Below, one piece after another: positions 17,201-18,540 of a stretch of DNA of 18,540 bases; the stretch's first letter is position 1, and every line of letters starts with the position of its first letter. The stretch lies in assembly GCA_002407775.1 (NCBI GenBank), contig DHOP01000067.1, positions 534 through 19,073 of the forward strand, given 5' to 3'. A program made the translations under genes and the position numbers. The notes under the pieces were generated by a model, which was not told the DNA's origin, searched no databases, and was given only the letters and a program-made list of their open reading frames with translations. This DNA is from Prevotella sp. UBA5387. GTDB taxonomy: Bacteria; Bacteroidota; Bacteroidia; Bacteroidales; Bacteroidaceae.

Positions 17201-17522
17201 AATATCGAGCATTTTTTATATCATCTACAAAATCCTGTTCGTAAATGCTTTTAGCCTTCTCTTCGTCTGATAGGAAGAGCAATGCCTTATTGTGTTTACG
17301 GAAAATATCATCAATATTAATACCAACCAATATCTTTATCTCTTTCACATCATTACCATCGCCACCTTCCAATTCCTTTCGAAGTTTGAAGTAACCTGAC
17401 GAGCGAAAGAAGCCAACGACAGCCAAAAATCGGTCGAAGTTTGACATGTTTTGAGCAATTGCTTTCAACTTATTGAAAAGCGAATTGCCTTCTGAATTAT
17501 TAAAGAAGTGTGTAGTTGCCAT
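14226..17522 (-). CDS. PLD-SNF2 family helicase (phospholipase D-like domain fused to DNA translocase)
   Basis: A 1098-aa protein from the ATG at 17522 (MATTHFFNNSEGNS). An upstream ATG at 17561 lies inside the repressor gene and is less likely. The N-terminal PLD-like domain has H138-x-K140 followed by GSSN (160-163), the HxK...GS/N signature. Only one such motif is seen, so a dimer would be needed for catalysis. The SNF2/DEAD motor follows: ADVVGLGKT (Walker A, 280-288), DEAH (363-366), SATP (404-407), then DVLAEGVNL and QRIGRVNRIG around residue 800. The remaining about 290 residues are mainly helical. It probably moves along DNA and may cut it through the PLD domain. It sits 19 bp after the xre gene and 6 bp before the methyltransferase gene, so these two are very likely functional partners. 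Confidence 0.93.
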   Translation of the reverse strand: MATTHFFNNSEGNSLFNKLKAIAQNMSNFDRFLAVVGFFRSSGYFKLRKELEGGDGNDVKEIKILVGINIDDIFRKHNKALLFLSDEEKAKSIYEQDFVDDIKNARYSPEVEEGILTMFQDIADGRLQMRIHTSKNLHAKFYLCLPTNHNESSDGWVIMGSSNISDSGLGLTQPPRYELNVSMKDYDDVNYCHDEFMRLWEEGVPLTINDIDAFKKKTYLGYQPTPYELFIKVLIDAFGDQVEDDFTIQLPDGVKDLKYQKDAVIQGYQMLLEHNGCFLADVVGLGKTMIATMIAKRYIEANGRNTNILVVYPPALEDNWKGTFKLFGIRKHAQFVTNGSLSKILEGKDQYKDKEDYDLIIVDEAHGFRSDSASKYDELQKICKAPCSNPGLLRSIQKRIMLLSATPLNNRPEDLLNQLLLFQNSQTCTIDGVPNLKAFFTPFIMDYKKLMKERENRNVTEDVDKLYDDIRKKVIDKVTVRRTRNNIINDIDYNNDIKEQGITFPSILPPVPLEYKMSAVTSKRFFETLATLSDEENPEHLEYARYRAIEFLKPELRSQFGNAVHIAQTLAGIYRVHMVKRLESSFYAFKKSLATLLRITEDMIKMFDEDKIVIAPELNVKDLMMKDMELDEIIEFAISKGYNKSDFLFKAEDFDPSFKEMLENDIKLLKVLNADWANENEDPKYDEFKAHLTNEFLNKKINPEEKLVLFSESVDTLTYLYGRLTKELKLNDVLMVTAKNRDSMKKCIKENFDANDDTASRKYNIIITSDVLAEGVNLHRANVIINYDSPWNATRLMQRIGRVNRIGSKADNIYNFMFYPSKQGDREIKLYANALVKLQGFHSAFGEDAQIYSKEEIVKQFEMFDSKVKDAVDKKIALLREVRDLYNTNRELYHKIKNLPMKSRVLRDNKHRAGKTIVFVSSNVKTEFYLSDNNTVNIIDFLDAVDYLRAKPEEKPLPFSNDEKHYKNVNSALEKYVRDFVEDADTNTVVRNDLDKVSLEANKFLRTIKQITQDSQLKKSCDALMSFITAGVYQKLPRYIRELSREYKNDRVRMKQDEFLLSNKLDALVAEYNTQNKVKDGDRVTVGDPQIIISESFI

Positions 17523-17541
17523 ATTTAGTTGTTGTCTATTT

Positions 17542-17748
17542 TTAATCTGTACTATCCACAATCAAATCTTTCATGCTAACTGAAAGACAATCTGAAATCA
17601 GCGCCAACACTTCCAATGAAGGTTGTTGCCGGTTCGCACAATAAGCATTAATTGTACTAAAGCTTTTACCTATCACTTCAGCTAATTCTGTCTGAGATAC
17701 ACCTTTTTCGACAAGAACTACTTTTATTCTATTGAGTTTTTTAGTCAT
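17542..17748 (-). CDS. XRE-family HTH repressor, first gene of the minus-strand defence operon
   Basis: A 68-aa protein from the ATG at 17748 (MTKKLNRIKVVLVEKG). An in-frame ATG at 17769 would start inside the predicted promoter and is less likely. Nearly the whole protein is one Cro/C1-type helix-turn-helix: VSQTELAEVIGKSFSTINAY, where the second helix (SFSTINAYCANR) is the recognition helix, then PSLEVLALISDCLSVSMKDL. No second domain is present, so any signal must come from another protein or from its own level. It lies 19 bp upstream of the helicase ATG and reads in the same direction. It probably represses its own operon, as with controller proteins of restriction-modification systems, so that the helicase and effectors are held back until methylation is in place. 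That timing role is inferred. Confidence 0.88.
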   Translation of the reverse strand: MTKKLNRIKVVLVEKGVSQTELAEVIGKSFSTINAYCANRQQPSLEVLALISDCLSVSMKDLIVDSTD

Positions 17749-17766
17749 GTTATTAATATTTAACTG

Positions 17767-17774
17767 CAAATATA
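17767..17774 (-). promoter_or_regulatory. Probable promoter of the xre-helicase-methylase operon
   Basis: On the minus strand this reads TATATTTG, a match to the Bacteroidetes -7 consensus TAnnTTTG, 18 bases before the xre ATG at 17748. The predicted leader is only about 12 nt. The upstream 17775-17820 is very A/T-rich, with a TTTT run at roughly -33 spacing but no good TTTG. A near-palindrome of A and T around 17798-17813 could be the repressor's operator; this is weak. Confidence 0.45.
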
Positions 17775-17856
17775 CGATTAATCTGTCTATATAGCGTAAA
17801 ATATAATATATTTATTTAGGTTTGTAAATGGTCTGTCCAATCAATAACGATATTTT

Positions 17857-18087
17857 CTATCGATGAAATCCATCCTTACGTCTTTTATCTTTCTCTCCCC
17901 ATGGCATATCCGACTGCGTTCCACCTCCTCCAGTTCCAACATGAGCCTGTGCCGGTCCGCCACTGGCAAGTATGAATGCGGCTCCAAGCATTCGTGCCTG
18001 TATCTGGTTGACTTGCTCCATTGGTTCAAACACTTCATTTACAAATTCTTCATCAGTCATTTTACCATCACGATGAGCCCTTGCCAT
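17857..18087 (-). CDS. Small protein, possible remnant of a mobilisation gene
   Basis: A 76-aa frame from the ATG at 18087 (MARAHRDGKMTDEEFVNEVF) to a TAG at 17857. The middle has a small-residue helix (ARMLGAAFILASGG), then a low-complexity GTGGGGTQSDMPWG and a basic end. A glycine-rich linker followed by a short D/LPW tail is reminiscent of the C-termini of Bacteroidetes relaxase/mobilisation proteins, which I recall only in general terms. The frame stays open upstream to about 18166 with coding-like residues (TINEEYENTKYDVDYN) but no ATG. The gene may therefore have lost its 5' part or start at a non-ATG codon. It lies between the dnaK terminator and the defence operon, where an integration boundary could be expected. 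Function is unassigned. Confidence 0.4.
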   Translation of the reverse strand: MARAHRDGKMTDEEFVNEVFEPMEQVNQIQARMLGAAFILASGGPAQAHVGTGGGGTQSDMPWGEKDKRRKDGFHR

Positions 18088-18151
18088 ATTATAGTCTACA
18101 TCATATTTTGTATTCTCATACTCTTCATTAATCGTTATACGTATGTATAAG

Positions 18152-18193
18152 TTGCAAATCGTCGCTATTTAAGTCGCGTTGCAAATATGTCGC
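18152..18193. repeat. Direct repeat TTGCAAAT-(1-2)-GTCGC, two copies
   Basis: TTGCAAATCGTCGC at 18152-18165 recurs as TTGCAAATATGTCGC at 18179-18193, followed by another CAAATA. The short repeats lie between the dnaK terminator and the small remnant gene. They could be remains of an attachment site or a regulator-binding array. No matching copy was found at the other side of the island. Confidence 0.35.
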
Positions 18194-18242
18194 AAATACA
18201 AGCCAAAAATCGAAAATAAACGATAGAATTACATAGATTAAC

Positions 18243-18282
18243 AAAAAAAATAGCGTGTAACTACTTGAGTTACACGCTATTT
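18243..18282 (-). terminator. Intrinsic terminator of dnaK
   Basis: Two 15-base arms (18248-18262 and 18268-18282) are exact reverse complements around a 5-base loop, with the stem reading AAATAGCGTGTAACT on the plus strand. On the minus strand the hairpin is followed at once by a run of eight T residues (18250-18243). It lies 31 bases after the dnaK stop, so it ends the dnaK transcript and insulates the island from it. Confidence 0.92.
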
Positions 18283-18313
18283 ATATAGATTTACTTATTA
18301 TTGCTTATCAACT

Positions 18314-18540
18314 TTACTTCACCTCCTCGAAGTCTGCATCCTGGATATCATCCTTACCACCGTTGGCGTTGCCAGATTGAGATCCGCCAGCATTTGCACC
18401 ACCTTGGAAGCCCTCATAGGCACCCTGTGAATCGTCTGCCTGACCACCTGGCTGAGGACCTGCTTGTCCGCCTTGGTACATCTGTGCGCTAACCTCCTGA
18501 ACTGCTGCGTTCAAAGCGGCCGTCGCGGTGTCCATAGCGT
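18314..18540 (-). CDS. dnaK: Molecular chaperone DnaK (Hsp70), C-terminal end only
   Basis: The visible 75 residues are the last of a gene whose 5' part lies beyond the right edge of the window. They comprise the end of the helical lid (MDTATAALNAAVQEVSAQMY), then a Gly/Gln/Asn/Ala-rich disordered linker, and the acidic terminus DADFEEVK. That terminus is the diagnostic Hsp70 tail (compare EVKDD/EEVD-like ends). DnaK folds and refolds cytoplasmic proteins with ATP, DnaJ and GrpE. As a core housekeeping gene it gives a fixed point for judging where the accessory island begins. The glycine- and glutamine-rich linker is usual for Bacteroidetes DnaK. No frame damage is seen. Confidence 0.93.
   Translation of the reverse strand, partial: AMDTATAALNAAVQEVSAQMYQGGQAGPQPGGQADDSQGAYEGFQGGANAGGSQSGNANGGKDDIQDADFEEVK

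Noticed and set aside
8482..17748. Classing the minus-strand operon as DISARM or BREX
   Set aside because: No DUF1998 protein, drmA-type helicase, PglZ phosphatase or BrxC ATPase is present. Only the helicase, methylase and PLD parts are shared in a general way.

Overview
The window reads as a Bacteroidales chromosome segment, most likely from the Prevotella/Segatella group. I infer this from Bacteroidetes-style TAnnTTTG promoter boxes, start codons without clear Shine-Dalgarno sites, AT-rich spacers and protein families. I cannot name the species. One edge is anchored by the 3' end of dnaK with its terminator. Everything between dnaK and the left edge looks like an accessory defence island.

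Layout, plus strand: an AT-rich leader with two copies of a 14-bp palindrome and a large A/T hairpin (1-433); hsdR (434-3604); a 418-bp spacer built of nested hairpin and inverted/direct repeats (3605-4022); hsdM (4023-5675); a RhuM-family gene (5703-6707); an AbiJ-NTD4-like gene (6739-7596); and a half-length hsdS (7603-8415). This is a Type I restriction-modification locus, by subunit size possibly type IC, with two accessory genes between hsdM and hsdS.

Layout, minus strand, read right to left: dnaK 3' end and terminator; a small remnant that may come from a mobilisation gene (17857-18087); then a compact operon. The operon holds an XRE repressor (17542-17748), a PLD-SNF2 helicase of 1098 aa (14226-17522), an Eco57I-like N6-adenine methyltransferase of 1013 aa (11178-14219), a 493-aa helical protein carrying an R-x4-H motif of the HEPN type (9704-11185), a 223-aa protein of unknown function (9022-9690), and an AlbA_2/Schlafen-type protein that seems to have lost its C-terminus (8482-9012). 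Gaps in the operon are 6-19 bp, with one 8-bp overlap. I read it as a restriction-like anti-phage system: helicase plus methyltransferase, with accessory effectors, under a small repressor.

The two systems converge tail to tail at about 8300-8550. There hsdS stops after its first target-recognition half, the AlbA_2 gene stops after its N-terminal domain, and the first 13 codons of an unrelated zinc-ribbon gene lie between them on the minus strand. This is a scar of past rearrangement. It leaves open whether both systems still work: half-length HsdS proteins can act as homodimers in some type IC systems. Base composition also differs, with hsdR and hsdM richer in G+C and the accessory genes (above all the 493-aa gene) clearly AT-rich.
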